This document shows positions 13,343 to 25,800 of a stretch of DNA of 64,000 bases, in pieces. The position numbers were made by a program, and so were the translations under genes. Numbering within the stretch: the stretch's first letter is position 1; each line of letters begins with the position of its first letter. A model generated the notes under the pieces. The model was not told where the DNA came from and did not search any database. It saw nothing but the letters and a program-made list of their open reading frames with translations. This DNA is from Lanius collurio (Eukaryota > Chordata > Aves > Passeriformes > Laniidae): the NCBI GenBank assembly GCA_020086605.1, contig JACBWW010000004.1, positions 10,461,073-10,525,072 on the forward strand, read 5' to 3'.

Positions 13343-13455
13343 GGCTGCCCGGCCGAGCCTGGGGCTCGGGATGAAAATGGCGGCGGCCGGAGCGGGGCCG
13401 GGCGGGAGCGGGGGGCGCTGAGCGGGAGGATGGCGGCGGCGAGCGGCTGCCGGAG
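13343..13455 (+). other. BTBD7: BTBD7 exon 1 (non-coding, 5' end uncertain)
   Basis: The only strong donor early in the CpG island is 'ccggag|gtgaga', with GT at 13456-13457. This fits a first exon ending at 13455. The true start is unknown: it may lie downstream of 13343 or in the missing sequence at the N. The exon carries ATGs at 13371, 13377 and 13429. The first two share a frame that stops within the exon (TGA at about 13419). The third would run into exon 2 and stop shortly after the junction. The assignment rests on position, composition and the donor; a transcript would settle it. Confidence 0.6.
13374..13384 (+). promoter_or_regulatory. YY1-type motif AAAATGGCGGC
   Basis: This is an exact match to the AANATGGCGGC core element bound by YY1 just downstream of many TATA-less start sites. 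A second, shorter ATGGCGGC core is at 13430-13437. YY1 sites of this form usually lie a few tens of bases after the TSS on the sense strand. That would place the start near or slightly upstream of the N and supports rightward transcription. Confidence 0.6.
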
Positions 13456-15828
13456 GTGAGACACCGCGGGGAGCCGGGCTGGGAGGGGGACGGGGGCTTG
13501 GTGTCACGGCGGCGGAGGGGAGGGGGCAAGACTGTCGACGCCCCCACGGCGGGGCTCGGTGCGCGCCCCGCCGGGCCGGCTGCGGGCAGCTCATCCCGCC
13601 GCGCCGCTCCCAGCCCGCAGCGCCCCGCCGCGGGAAGGAGCCTTGCTCCCCGTGCCGCTCCCGGCCCGCAGGGTCCGGAGCGCTAGCAGCGGCCTCGGCT
13701 GTGCCTGCCCGCGCTGTCGGGTCCTGCCTCTCTGCCCCTTCCCTCTCTCCCTCCCGCCCCGGCGCAGCTCCCCGCGGAGCCCGGGAGAGGGGCTTGAAGC
13801 CGTCTCCGGCAGGAGCCGGTGCGGGGCTCCTGCTCCCGCAGCTGCGGAGCTCCGCCCGTGTCGGGCCGGTGCGAGAGCGGCCGTGCTCGCCCGCCGTGGC
13901 TGCGGGGCTCCCGCCGGTGGCGCTCAGCCCGTCCCGTGGCAGTGCCTGTGGCCCGCAGATTGATGCTGCTCCGGGACACGGCGGGTTTTGTCCCGATCCT
14001 CTCTGTACGGGGGTTACCGCGGTGTTCCTGGAGAAACTTGGAGAGCTTTGTAGGTGATGTGTTCGCTTGTGCCTCTGGAATATTCCTGGTGCCAGTGGGA
14101 TAAGTGCTTTTCTGTTGGTTCGTGTTTCTACTTGCTCTTCTCCGCCATCCCATTTGAGGCCGTTGGGTGAAAGATGACACACATGTCGAGTGCTAACATA
14201 AAATACGATGGTAGGATCATAAAATACGTGTTGATGCAGTGATAGTTTGTGTGAGAATTTACCTTAGGCAGTGTAGCATCGCTTGAGGCTTTACTTCAAA
14301 CCAGTGTAATATAACAAATTTAAATTGTTTGGCAGATACACTATTGCGATGTAATCACCTCAGGTTTTACCACGTATTGTATGCTCTGTGTTCATTTAGA
14401 TATAGAGAAAACAAAACCAGAAGCTCAAATAAAAAAATTTTAAACCTCATAACTCATGTTGAGGCACTGAAAAACTTGAGGCGTTAAAGCTGGACCCTCT
14501 TTGTCTGAAAGATCTTGGAGAAGAGGATGAGTCTTCTAAACTTCTCCTTTGTTGTTTCAAAAATTTCATTCTAGTTCTGTATTAGTATCCTTCACACAGG
14601 GTGGTGCAGGGAGGGGAATTCCTTCTTAGATTCTTCTTGACTTGAATCTTTTGCTTAAGAATTCAATGAAAATATTTTTTCCTCCATCCCTTGTTGACTA
14701 AGAGTTTACTACCAATGTAACTAAAATAATCCTGTAGGTATTTATGAGGAGGTGGAACAGAAGTCTTTCAGTAATGTACAGATTCTGTGTCCCGTGATAT
14801 TTACAAGGCAAAGTCTGAGTGCTTAATGTATTGAGAAGGTATGGATTGTGATGTTTTCTCCCTTTTTGGAGTAATTTATCAACTAGATAACTAGTCTTAG
14901 TTGACTGACCAAGGCATAATTGAGTCATTTAAGAACTTGCTACTTTGCTGCATCAAATAATGTCCTGTAAACAGTACTATCTGTTCATGCTTATATGTAA
15001 ACATGTGATGAATGTCTCTGTAAATCAGGCTTGTATCTTAAGTTACAATACAAAGCTGCCAATTGCTCACTGGTTTTTATTCAGATCTGAAGTTAGACTT
15101 GCATAGTTGGCCTGTACACAGGTAATCTTGGAAATGGAGTTCAATGTTTTGTGTCAAATGTACAGCCAGTGTTTGTTTTTGTTCATTGGAGATGAAAACA
15201 GCTGTTGAACCCTTTGTATTTCAGCTCAGCTGCACTCAGCATTGTTTTACTTGCTTTCAAACTTTAGCCAATGTATAAATGGGTTTGACATTCTAATCTA
15301 GTTTGTCTGCTTAAACATACAAGGAGCACAGTCACAAGTTGTCTTGGTTCATTTACTGTGGCATTGTTGTAATTGTTGCCGTTTTAAAAATCCTTACCTC
15401 TTACAGTAGTGAATTCTCTTCATATGTCCAGATTCCCTTGCTGAGTCATAGATACAGTGGTGGTGTAATGCTTATAGCTGGCATGGACTGATTTGCAAAG
15501 ACTCAGACATGAAAGAATGGAATTACTTTTATAAGCTCTCCTGAAAGACTTGCCTGGATTTGTCATAGTGATTTTAATTTTTTTCCCCTCTTAGTTTTCA
15601 AGCTTGTCTGAGAAGCTCCAAACTTTGTGTTGTGAAGCTATGTTACTCATTGTTAAATTAGAGTAGAATGTGCTGCCTTTGCAGCCAGCTCTTTGAATTT
15701 AATTCAGTGGAACTGCCAGAGCTTGATGAATTAAAAACAAAATATTGAGTCTTCATTTTGAAAGCAGCCTTTCAAAGTTGCTGCATACATGGTATCAGGT
15801 TTACAGATTAATTGTCACTGATGACAAT

Positions 15829-15850
15829 TACTCCCCAGGTTTGTTGGGGA
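15829..15850. repeat. short perfect inverted repeat (9-bp arms, 4-base loop)
   Basis: The arms TAATTGTCA (15829-15837) and TGACAATTA (15842-15850) are exact reverse complements separated by CTGA. It is too AT-rich and short to be a transcription terminator of any known kind in vertebrates. It is recorded as a structure only. Confidence 0.8.
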
Positions 15851-16739
15851 TGAATTTTAGGCTTGGACTGTGTCTTCCTCTATCGTGTTAGCAAGCTGCA
15901 TTGGTGATGTGGTGTCTTGGGGTCGTGCACATGGCCATAGGAGGAGGTAACACTAACCTTGCTTGCTCCTCTGCCACCCTGATACTCATTTGGTCTTGAT
16001 ATACCAGACCACATGCAAGAAAAGTGAGTTTATTCTGGTGTTGTGGGTACACTGTGGTGACCAAGATTGTTGTGGCTGACTGCCTTTCAGAGGCAAACAG
16101 TAAGATGAATGAAAACATCCTCTTGACATATTGATGGGCTGCATGTAGTTCACATTAATCAATAAATAGATCTATAGGGAAACTGTGAGATTGCACTAAG
16201 AAATGTTCTTAATGAGACTGATGAGAGCAGATGAGAATCTGCTCTTACAGCAAATCTTGATAGAGAACTGCAAGTTTGAATATTAGCTCTAAATTTTTTT
16301 TTGTTTGCTTTTTTTTAACATATTTACATGGCTTTTGATTTCTGCTACCAGATCAATGGTTTTTCCCATTTTTTCACACTAGTCTGGAAACCCAATGCAC
16401 AACTTTATTGTACATACAGTGAGGACCAGGAATCCTAGTTCAGATGTGTTAGGTGAGCTTCCAGTGGGTCACCTAGCTATTGCTTTGTTTCATTTCCCAG
16501 GTTCTTTGAAGGATAAGTCTTGTCAGTGTGTCTTTAAATCTTTCCACAAAAGCTATTGTAGATTTTTAGAATGCTCTTTCCTAAACTGGCTCACCAGTAT
16601 GCCTGAACTGTAAGAAGGGACTGCAGATGCAACATTTGATTCTAGTCTTGCATTTTACACCCATCCAGTCTGTCCTGTGTGTCAGGATACCATCAGTAAT
16701 GATGCTTTCTGTGTAATGAATGAGTGCTCAGAGATCTTT

Positions 16740-16890
16740 AATTGTTCTTATGATTATTATATTTTGATTTATTTCAATTATTAAACTGTACTTATCTCAA
16801 CCCACAACTTTTACTGCATTGTTTTTCCTTCGCCTTCTGGTTCTGTACCCTATCCCACGGGCAGGGGAAACCCACAACAATAGGGATGCC
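16740..16890 (+). mobile_element. endogenous retrovirus LTR remnant (R-U5-like part)
   Basis: The stretch 'attattaaactgtacttat', followed by 'ctcaacccacaacttttac' and then 'ccctatcccacgggcaggg', resembles the polyadenylation and downstream part of a common passerine LTR family (ATTAAA signal, then a CTCAACCCAC block, then a CCATCCCAC block). I recognise the order of blocks rather than a full alignment. No U3, no target-site duplication and no internal retroviral sequence are apparent, so it would be a truncated old solo LTR. Confidence 0.5.
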
Positions 16891-19800
16891 TATGAGGTTC
16901 TTGATAGATGGTTAGTGGCAAAATTGGTTTAAACATTTTTAGTCCACAGCTGCTTTTCCTTACTTCCTGCACAGTCCCCTAAGTTGTGTTGGTAGGGCTG
17001 TTTACATGGCTTCACTCTAAAACATTCAGGAAAATGATCTGTCTGAAAAATAAACTCCTAAAGCACAAAATAACTTCATATCATATCCTTCATCTGGGTC
17101 ATCACATTGCTGTGGAAAGTCTGTTTGCTAGCACAGTGAAAGGTGAGGCCAGGGAGGTAAAGGGGATCAGGGTGGAACTGTGTTGCCTGCTGTGTTGGAT
17201 TCAAGTACATAACTATATACTTAGTTAAATTTAAATCTGATTTGCTTGCTCCATTGTGTGCAGGTGTTGTGCAAGTTTACACTAAGCTACTGAATGTGTA
17301 CTTTAACTACAGGTGTCCTTGCAGACAAGTCCAGCCTGTTGGGGATTTTCTATCATCAGTGAGTTTAAACTGGTTATTTGGATGTTTGAGTGCTAAAATA
17401 TGCAAGAAAAAATTTAACAGCAGTCAAAACAGATTAAGAAGAGGAAACTTTGAGTAAAGTGTGGAGGTGTAGAGTTTCAGGCAACATCTTCCTAAATCAG
17501 TTTATGTTTCAGAAGTATTTTCTAGTGCTCTTATTTTGTTTTTTGATCTTGGCATTCTTGGGTGAGCTGTTACCTGTATAACTGACTGATCATTTTCTAC
17601 ATCCTATTTGATCTTTGTCCTCAAATTTTGTCTGAATTGAATGGTCATTCATACTATATGTTGTTTATGGCACTCAAATGTATGTTCAGTTCTTCCTATG
17701 TTAGAAAGACTGGATTTTTTTGTATTCATCCTTGCTTTTCTTTCATCTCATATCCTGTTTCCAACCCACTGTAGTAAGTTGTAATGGGTAGAATTTAATT
17801 TTTTAAAATCTCTTTATAAACAATATCTTTCTAGTGCTGCTGTTACTGTGATTCCCAATATTGTTAAAGAGACTTTTTATTTCTACTCTGTCTTCTTTCT
17901 TACAAGATCATTTCAGTATGGTAACTTGAAGCTTTTAAGATTAATCTCTTTTTCCTGTCATTCTTCATCACTTCTGATCTTCAGTGTTATCTAGTGGGAA
18001 GTGCTTTGGAGAGAGATCAAGCTTGTTAATGATATGCAAGATTCCTCTGATTTGGAAGCTTTGTCCAAGGTCTGTTAAAACCCTCTTTCAGGATAACTAT
18101 CAGGACAGTTTATCATTCTGCTGATGGTAATGATGGCTAAACTCGAAGGAGCTGATGGAAACAGTAATATAATAAGTGACTGCTGCTTGTTTCTTTAGTT
18201 GGGCTTGTTATTTTGTGACCCAGAAGTTGCAGAAGCTCTGTGTGATCAGTAGAGCTGCAAAATGTATCTGTGTGCCCTTGCCTGTGTATTTTACACTGCA
18301 GTTTGGGTGAGAGAGGACTGTTCTCATAGTCTGCTGCTGAGAGTTTAATCAACGTTTCATATACTGAGAACAAGAATGCCAGTGTCTTGTGAAGGCATCC
18401 AACATGAATCAAATTTTATACCTATTTATATGAAAATTGAAGTATTTTTTGAGTGATCAAGTAGATCACGTTGCATTAGTGAGAAAGTGCTGCTCTGCTT
18501 ATCATCTGCTACTCCAGATCTCTGTACTGCAAGGAAGTATATAAAACACTTCTTAACGGGTAGGTTATTTTAAGTGCTTTAAAAATAATCAGTATGAGTG
18601 ACAAAAGTTCCTTTTCATATTCTTTTTCTGCTGACCCCAATATTGGAAATGCTGCTTGAGAGCTGATTAGAAGCATTTTAACATAACAAATACAATCAGA
18701 ATGCAACAAGGCAGTAGTTTGTTGACTAGTGCTCCCTTATTCTTTGATCTCTTTTGATCTTCTGCTTTAGCTTTTTTCAAATGATGATTCTTGATGTAAA
18801 AGTGGGGGGGAAGTGGTTCTTTGACTATTAGAACTGAGTTTGATGTGGATTCGGTGATTTTTTGACTTTGTCTAGGAATATGTCTTATTTAAAGCCTTCC
18901 TGCTGCTATGATAATTATAGTGCTTATCCACTTAAACTCTGCAGTGTGTAAGATGAGGTTGTGCTGAAGTACTTTTTACGTGTGAGGTCATTTGGAGGGT
19001 TTTTCTCATGTACCCAGATGTCTGTCTTAAAATACATAAATGGCTATCAACCTCTGAAGCTGCTTGTGATACTTAACTGAATGACCAGAAGATTTCATCT
19101 TGAAAAAGGAAGGGGTGGGGGCATATACACAATGCAATTTTGTATTAACCATTTAAGAACACCCCAGCAAATCCCAGACTAATGAAGCATGCAAATATAT
19201 TAAAGAGTGATGTCTTGTACCTTGGCTCATCCTGTTCTGGGCATCTCAATTTCAGACATCTTGAGAGATGAAATGAAATACATATAAAAGGTCTAGAATG
19301 CAGGTAGAGTAGATAATCTTAATAGGTTCGTGGATTTCTTTAAAGTCATTTTAGTAGTGACTGCTACTCTCTGAAATAGATCAAATTGCTTATTACTGTC
19401 ATTTTAAACTGAAAATACCTTTGCCAGTCTATAATGAGGTACTTGTAGGAAGTCTTTGAAATTGTTTTTCTATTGTACTACAGAGACAAGCAAGGTAGAA
19501 GAATGCTGAGTTGACAAAATGCATGCTGGAGATGGGAAGCTTTGTGTTAATCAGTGTAGTGATGGCCTTGGTACTGAACGAGGGATCAGCTAAGCTGTGT
19601 CAGTACTGAGAGGCAACAGTTGTTACTGGTGAGCTGGTAATTTCTACAGAGGAATGTGTATGACAGCATGAGGAGCAACTCCGTGTCCATATGAGCCCCT
19701 CCACACTCCCAGTGTATCAAGTATCTCAATTTTCTCTGCAGTTTATTTTCATTATTAGCTTATCTAAATTTTGGGTAAGCATGTGTGTTTACTGCTTTAA

Positions 19801-22800
19801 ATTCTCAAATCCCAGCTTGGGTGATTGCTTTGGTTTTTGGAGGTTTTTTATATAGCCAAAGATAATATTTAAGAGAATAATTTGATGTATCCTTTTTAAA
19901 AATACATTAAAAGGTCCGTTATTTGGGTTAAGAAGTACCTCCTGCATCTTACTTGGTCATTCAAATCTGTCTAGGGTTTAGTCTTCCATTAAGCACTTCT
20001 GGAAATGTGCAGTTGCACTTGAAATGCCAAAATACCCTTCTAATATAGTAAGGTTAACATACGGTATAAGACCTATCTAATAGTATTTTGTAGTTTTAGG
20101 CACAGATCTGAAGACTTGGTAACCTCTGGTAAAGTGACTCGTATATGTATTTCTGCACTGCATCAAAGCTGCTTATCTTTAACTGCATTTGACCACAGTC
20201 TTTGATGTTGTAACCTGGACAGTTATTACTTGAAGTTGGTTTTAAAGCTTAAATTACATGTCTTCTGAAAATGATGTTAATCAGAAGTACAGTCTTAATA
20301 CAAACTTTCTAAAATGTATGTTCATGCTACTCGGGGCTTTTCCACTGCAAGTAAAACAAAATTTGTCTTCTCTTTTTCTAAGTTTCTCAAGACATTTGAA
20401 ATTTTTTGCTGAGAATATCTGAAGTAATTTTGTAACTGCATAATTTCTCAGTTAATTATTGGCTCAAAGTTTCCCATTTGGATTAACAGACTTGGAAGAA
20501 TCAAAAGAAGTTTGGGAAGTAGAGCACAGGCTGGCAAAGCTTCTCCACTTTGCCCTTTCTTGGAATGTGAAGGAATAGCAGTATCAAGGACAGTTTTGGA
20601 TAAGAGAGAAAGATGAACCTAAGTTTGGTCTAAAATTACATTTAGGAGCAATGGGTTTCTGTAATGGAGTTAGTAATTAGTAAAATGCAACAGACTTTTG
20701 TTTTCCTACTAAAAGTTTTGTTTTATTTCTTTGAAAAATCTATTTTTTTAATAATCTGGGGCATCTAGAAAGCTTCAAATCTTGTGGGGGGAAGAGTTAA
20801 AGCATATCAACAGTCTGCTCAAAGGGCAGATCTGCCTTAGCAAATAGTTAAACAAAAACCCACCTCTTAAGCTTTTCTAACTCAGCAGCCTTTAAAAGTC
20901 TGCTTTCATGAGTTATGTGTAGATGTTGCTGGATTAATTAAATTAAATGTGTACATGATTGGTGCCTCTGTTTTCAGAAACAACATGTTATGTCAACATG
21001 TGTGATGCTCTTTTGACTGTTCTGTAAAACTTGCATATTCATGTTACAGGACAAAAAATGCTTTGGAAGTGCAGAGAGCTTGTTGCAGGAAATGTGGAAG
21101 ACATAACTTCCTTTTCTTGCCAAGGGGAAAATGTAAACAAAGCTCCAGCTTAATTGTGGGCTAAGTACTAGTCTGGTTTTCTGACTAAGCCTTTCCTTCC
21201 TTAATTGATTTCTTTTATCATTGAGAAAGTGTATTTTCTGAATTGAGTTCCTGTAGTTTTGGGCAGGACACACCTTAAAGTTTGTGAGCATTTAGTTCTT
21301 GCTACACTTTTATGGAATCTAAATGTAGGCATTAATGAAAGTAACTACTGAAACTGAAGTTATTGGTGTAACTTTTGAGGGGAAGTATTGTAATATTGAT
21401 GTATTTTGCTATTATCTTCAAAATGGCTGAAATCTTTGAAGTATATGGCATAGAAAGATTTCTCGACATCAGATGTTAGGATATAAATGTTAGTTGGTGA
21501 AGTCAGTGTGGTTCTTAAATTTTTCTACTGGAGTTAATGACTTTAAATTAGCCATGCAGAAGAGTCCAATCAAAGCAGAGATCTTTGAAATGCGTATATT
21601 TTAAAGTAACTGTTAAACTCTTAGTATATACAGATAATAATTGATTAATATGAACAGGTATATAAGTATGAGATCATCATTCTTGTTGGGGAAGAGAGAT
21701 GGGGGTGTGTTAAAAGCATCTAAATACAAGAAAAATGTTTTGTGAGTTTGGCCAGGAATTTCACCCTTGCTCAAGGAGGCAGCAGTGCATAACCAATTTA
21801 CATGGTCTCAGATAAGTCAATTGTTGTATAAATACCGGGTACAATGGATTTTACACTTTGGTTGTGTATTGCTTCTTGCAGCAGTGAACAGAATAGACTT
21901 GGGAGTGACTATGGCTGTTAGGAGACAAGGGGAAGATGCGAGTGTCACCCTGGGCCAGGCCAGAGTGACTTGAAGAGTTACCCAGGGAGAACAGAAAGGA
22001 TGACTACAGGGATATAGTTTTGTGGAGCTGTGAAGGCAGTCTAATAGGAATAGTCTTTTCCTGTTGAGAGCTGTGGCATCCTGTTCCAGTTTTAGCTGCC
22101 TGTCAGACAAATGTTCTAGAGTTCCCTCTCCCTGTCTGTTACCTGCATCTCTTTCTCCAGCAATGGGGTGAAATTATTTGGTTTGTGATCATATATAATC
22201 TCTGTATGTAGTGTGAGGGGAAGTAAGAAAACCCCTTGGGACAATGGAATGTGAGGGGAAAGTACAGTTCCTGGTTAGCTTGACTTCAGTGATAGTGTCA
22301 GATCACCCTGATGTGGCTGTGACAAGCTGACAGGCAGTGAGTCCTGCGTGCACAGTTAGCTTCTCCCTGTCAGAGGAGGAGTTCACTAGATTGAGGGGAA
22401 TGTATTAAAATTCACATAGGCTTGGCCTGACATTTTTTCCCTATATGAGTAATACCTAGATGCACATATTCTGGCACTGCAAATTTAAAATTCTCCAAGC
22501 ATTCAAAAAAGCAACAATGGACCCCACGGACCTCTTTAGCATTGGTTACAGCTATATGAAGCTTTGTTAAGTGAGGGAGGAACAAACTGCATGAATACAG
22601 AGCAAAATAAGTACAGGCCAAAGAAGCAGCAGTCAGCCAGCTGGATGCAGGGAGCACTGTCATGGTGAATCCTAGAAGTAGTTTTCTGCTGTCTAAATTG
22701 CCTTTTTCTGCTAGGATTGCCCTTGCTTTGCAGACGATTTTTCCTACTGTTAACTTTTTAAGAGCTATGGAGAAGAACAGGCATATTGCAAAAGTGGTCT

Positions 22801-25800
22801 TATAGCTGCCCACTTGAAGTAAGATGTTTTCACTGAAAGTGGTAGTTGGCTGAATGAAGATGGAGGCAGTGCTGTACTCAGGCAGCACCAAAGGATCAAC
22901 TGAAAACAAACAGGGTCCTCACAACTTAGGTGGCTTTCCAAATGTCTTCTACAATGAAGACATTTCATTCACAGCTCTGCTGCAGGAATGGGTGCATGGG
23001 GACTGGGAATGTTTATTTTTTGAAGATTGTGTGAACTGAGTATTAGTCAAACTGCATGTCGTGTTTGATTGTGGGGAGCAAAGTAACCTTCTCTTGCTGT
23101 TCTTCCTTCTCTGTGGTGTCCTTTGGGTTCCTTGAGCCATTTGGTAAACTGGTGCAGGAAGCTAACTACGCTGGAGAGAAAAAAATCTAACAGAAGAGAA
23201 TACCTGTGTTTAGTTGCTAACACAATGGAGGAGCTTTGGGGATGTGCTGGTGGTAGCTGTGGCAAGCTCTGGATCTAAGGAAATGTGCATGGGACCACAG
23301 TATTGGTGAACCAACTTGGGTTTGTATACACCAAATAATGCATTTTAAATCCAGATTGCAGTTGTGTTTTGGATGGGTGCAAGGCTTGTGGCTTACTCTC
23401 GAAAGTACTCAAACTGTAGCTGTAATGAATCAGTTTTATGGCTGTGACTTAATGCTTTCTTCAAATGAGGAAAATCAGTGTTTCTTCAATGAAATTCCTG
23501 ATGTCTCATGAAATGACTGGACTAGATTGCCTGTTGAGTTCTTTACCACCTTTTCATGTTCCACCTTCCAGTTTTTCTGTTGTGTATAGATGTACCTATT
23601 AGTGCTAAATGTGTAAGAGATGATGCTAGCAACCAATACTTCAGACTTGTTATATTGAAGAAGAAAGTATGAATGGGTGAAATTGCTGTTGTGTGATGAC
23701 AAAAGGACCCAGAGAGGATGGTGTACAGAAGAAAGGGAATGATGGTGTATTAAGGCCTGGCGTGTAGAGAAAATTGTTTTGGATATGTGGCAATATTGGA
23801 ATTTTTTAGCCACAGGCAGGGGTTTCAGTGGAAAGACATGAGCTGTGTATTGTTACCAAGCATCTTGGAAGCTTGTGTATAAAGGAAGAGTATTGTACAG
23901 AAACACTATAGTCATGAGGAATGATGTTCTGAGCAACAGAAATACCACAAGATGTTGTTACTGATACAATGGCTGGCTGACAGGATGAGGAGTTGACTGC
24001 AGCCAAATTAAGACAGAAGTAATTTTTCATCTGATCTATTAAAAGAGGCCACCCATATGGGAAGGCTGATCAGTATGTGAGTCCAAAACTTTTTAGTCTA
24101 CTTTGATGTTGAAGCTATTGCTATGAAAACCCCAAGCAGCGTCATCACCACAGATGACTCAGGCTGTGGAAGTTAATAAGGGAACTAAAGCTGAGTGATC
24201 AAAAGGTTGCTTTTTTGAAGATAAGTTGAAAATAGTAAGTCATAAGATAGGATGGGTGCTGCTTCCCTACTTATGTAGGTACGGAGCACAGTGTCTGGGG
24301 TTGTCCTACTAGTGACTCTAAAGCACTCCCAGAGGAAGCATGTTCAGAGAGGAAGTGTGAATGCAACTGTGCAGTGAATTTACAAGCACTGTTGTGTCCA
24401 GGAAGCTCCCACGTCCTCATTCAGAGTAAATGGCTTTCTGTGAAATAATTGGACCTGGAAAATAGGAAAAATGTCTCCAGTAAAAGGAAACTGTAGGGTA
24501 TATGGATCTTCCATATGACTAGCGTTTGAGCCAAGATTTTCCCATCATAGTAGATTAGTTAATTGAAAACAGGATTTTGTGTTGTGATTGGGTCACAGCT
24601 TGAGCAAGAGGAGGAATTCCCTTTCTTAATGAGACTGGGATCTTTGGGGGACGCTCTCAGACTACATAGAATACAATACCATGGGGAGGGAAGACTGCAG
24701 AGTTGAAAGACTGCTTACCCTTTTCCAGAAGAAGCAGCAATCCTGTTGATAAAGGGTACTGGATATGAAACCCATGAAATAAGCTGTAAAAAGGTGGTAG
24801 AGCTTCATGTGGAAGGTTATTATTTCTGCTCCACTTTAGCCTTTTCCAGAGGGGGTAAAGGAGCAGGTGACTAAGGATATTGCTGCAATAATGGATGGTC
24901 AGTATCTGGAGGCACGCTGATGAGGGCAGTGGTCTTTCCAGACTGGTGTTTGACCTCAGTATCTGAAGCTGAATGTAGCTGAAGTCTCCATGAGTTAGGT
25001 CACTGCCTGAGAAGACAATTAAGTGTTGGTCTGAACTTCTGATGGGGGGAAAAAAAAAAGCAGACTATTAAAAAAAAAAAAAAAAGTTGGATCCTTTTTC
25101 TGAGGTCCTTTTCATGTGATTTGGAAGTTCCTTTTTCCATCTTAACCAACTGATGTGTTCATATATCTAAACCAAAGAATATTTGCCATTCTTAAGAAAC
25201 AAAAGCATGTGGGTGATTTTTGCTCAAAAGAAGCCTTTTGAAACACTTGTAGACTCCTCAAAATTTATCACAGTATGTCAGAGAATGTTGCAATTATTCT
25301 AGATTGGCTAAAATTAATTATCCTCATTTTTCTGTAAATGGATATATTCATACCTAATTACTCTGTTCAGTGATATTGATAAAGATTTGGTGGATAGGAT
25401 TTCTCTGATTTTCTTACAAAGTAGATTTAATGATGTTTTGTGTCTAAATCAGATAACGTTCCTTTCAAGTTAACTTGTGAAAAAATGGAAAGTCATTGAA
25501 GAATACTTGCTGTCATTTCACTTCAAGAGAGTCCTAGAGGGCAATAAATGCTCATTTGGCTGAAAGAAGTATTTTGAATTCATCTTTAGGAACATTAGTT
25601 AAGTCTCTCATGTGAATGTTATCAGAGTAGACTTTGGGTAAATTAGTATGTTTTTGCAACCAGCTGGAAGGATCACTGACGTAGAGAGATGAAAATTTGT
25701 TTGCCAGTATATGAAGACATCTAAATTGCTTGAGAGGAACAGCCTATTCCATGCAGGATTGCACTGCTGTAATTCAGTTAGCCTCGGCGTGCTTCATGTG

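Larger units (their letters stand above)
13343..14060 (+). promoter_or_regulatory. BTBD7: CpG island / BTBD7 promoter region
   Basis: About 700 bases of very GC-rich, CpG-dense DNA in an otherwise AT-rich window. It contains multiple GC boxes, no obvious TATA box and two ATGGCGGC motifs. This is the usual architecture of a housekeeping-type TATA-less promoter. It includes non-coding exon 1 and the start of intron 1. An 18-base GC-rich unit (gccgctccc-r-gcccgcag) occurs twice, at 13603-13620 and 13654-13671. The island's upstream half is abruptly absent at the N. In mammals this promoter is shared head-to-head with UNC79, so it may also drive leftward transcription; that is inferred from synteny, not seen here. 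Confidence 0.85.

Noticed and set aside
13280..14182. 300-codon minus-strand open frame across the CpG island
   Set aside because: GC-rich islands suppress stop codons. The translation is low-complexity Pro/Arg/Ala/Ser, crosses the N and has no domain. Neighbouring frames in the island are open for the same reason.
22412..22909. 165-codon minus-strand open frame in intron 1
   Set aside because: No domain, no paired regulatory signals, and overlapping frames on both strands. It is consistent with chance in 18 kb of intron.
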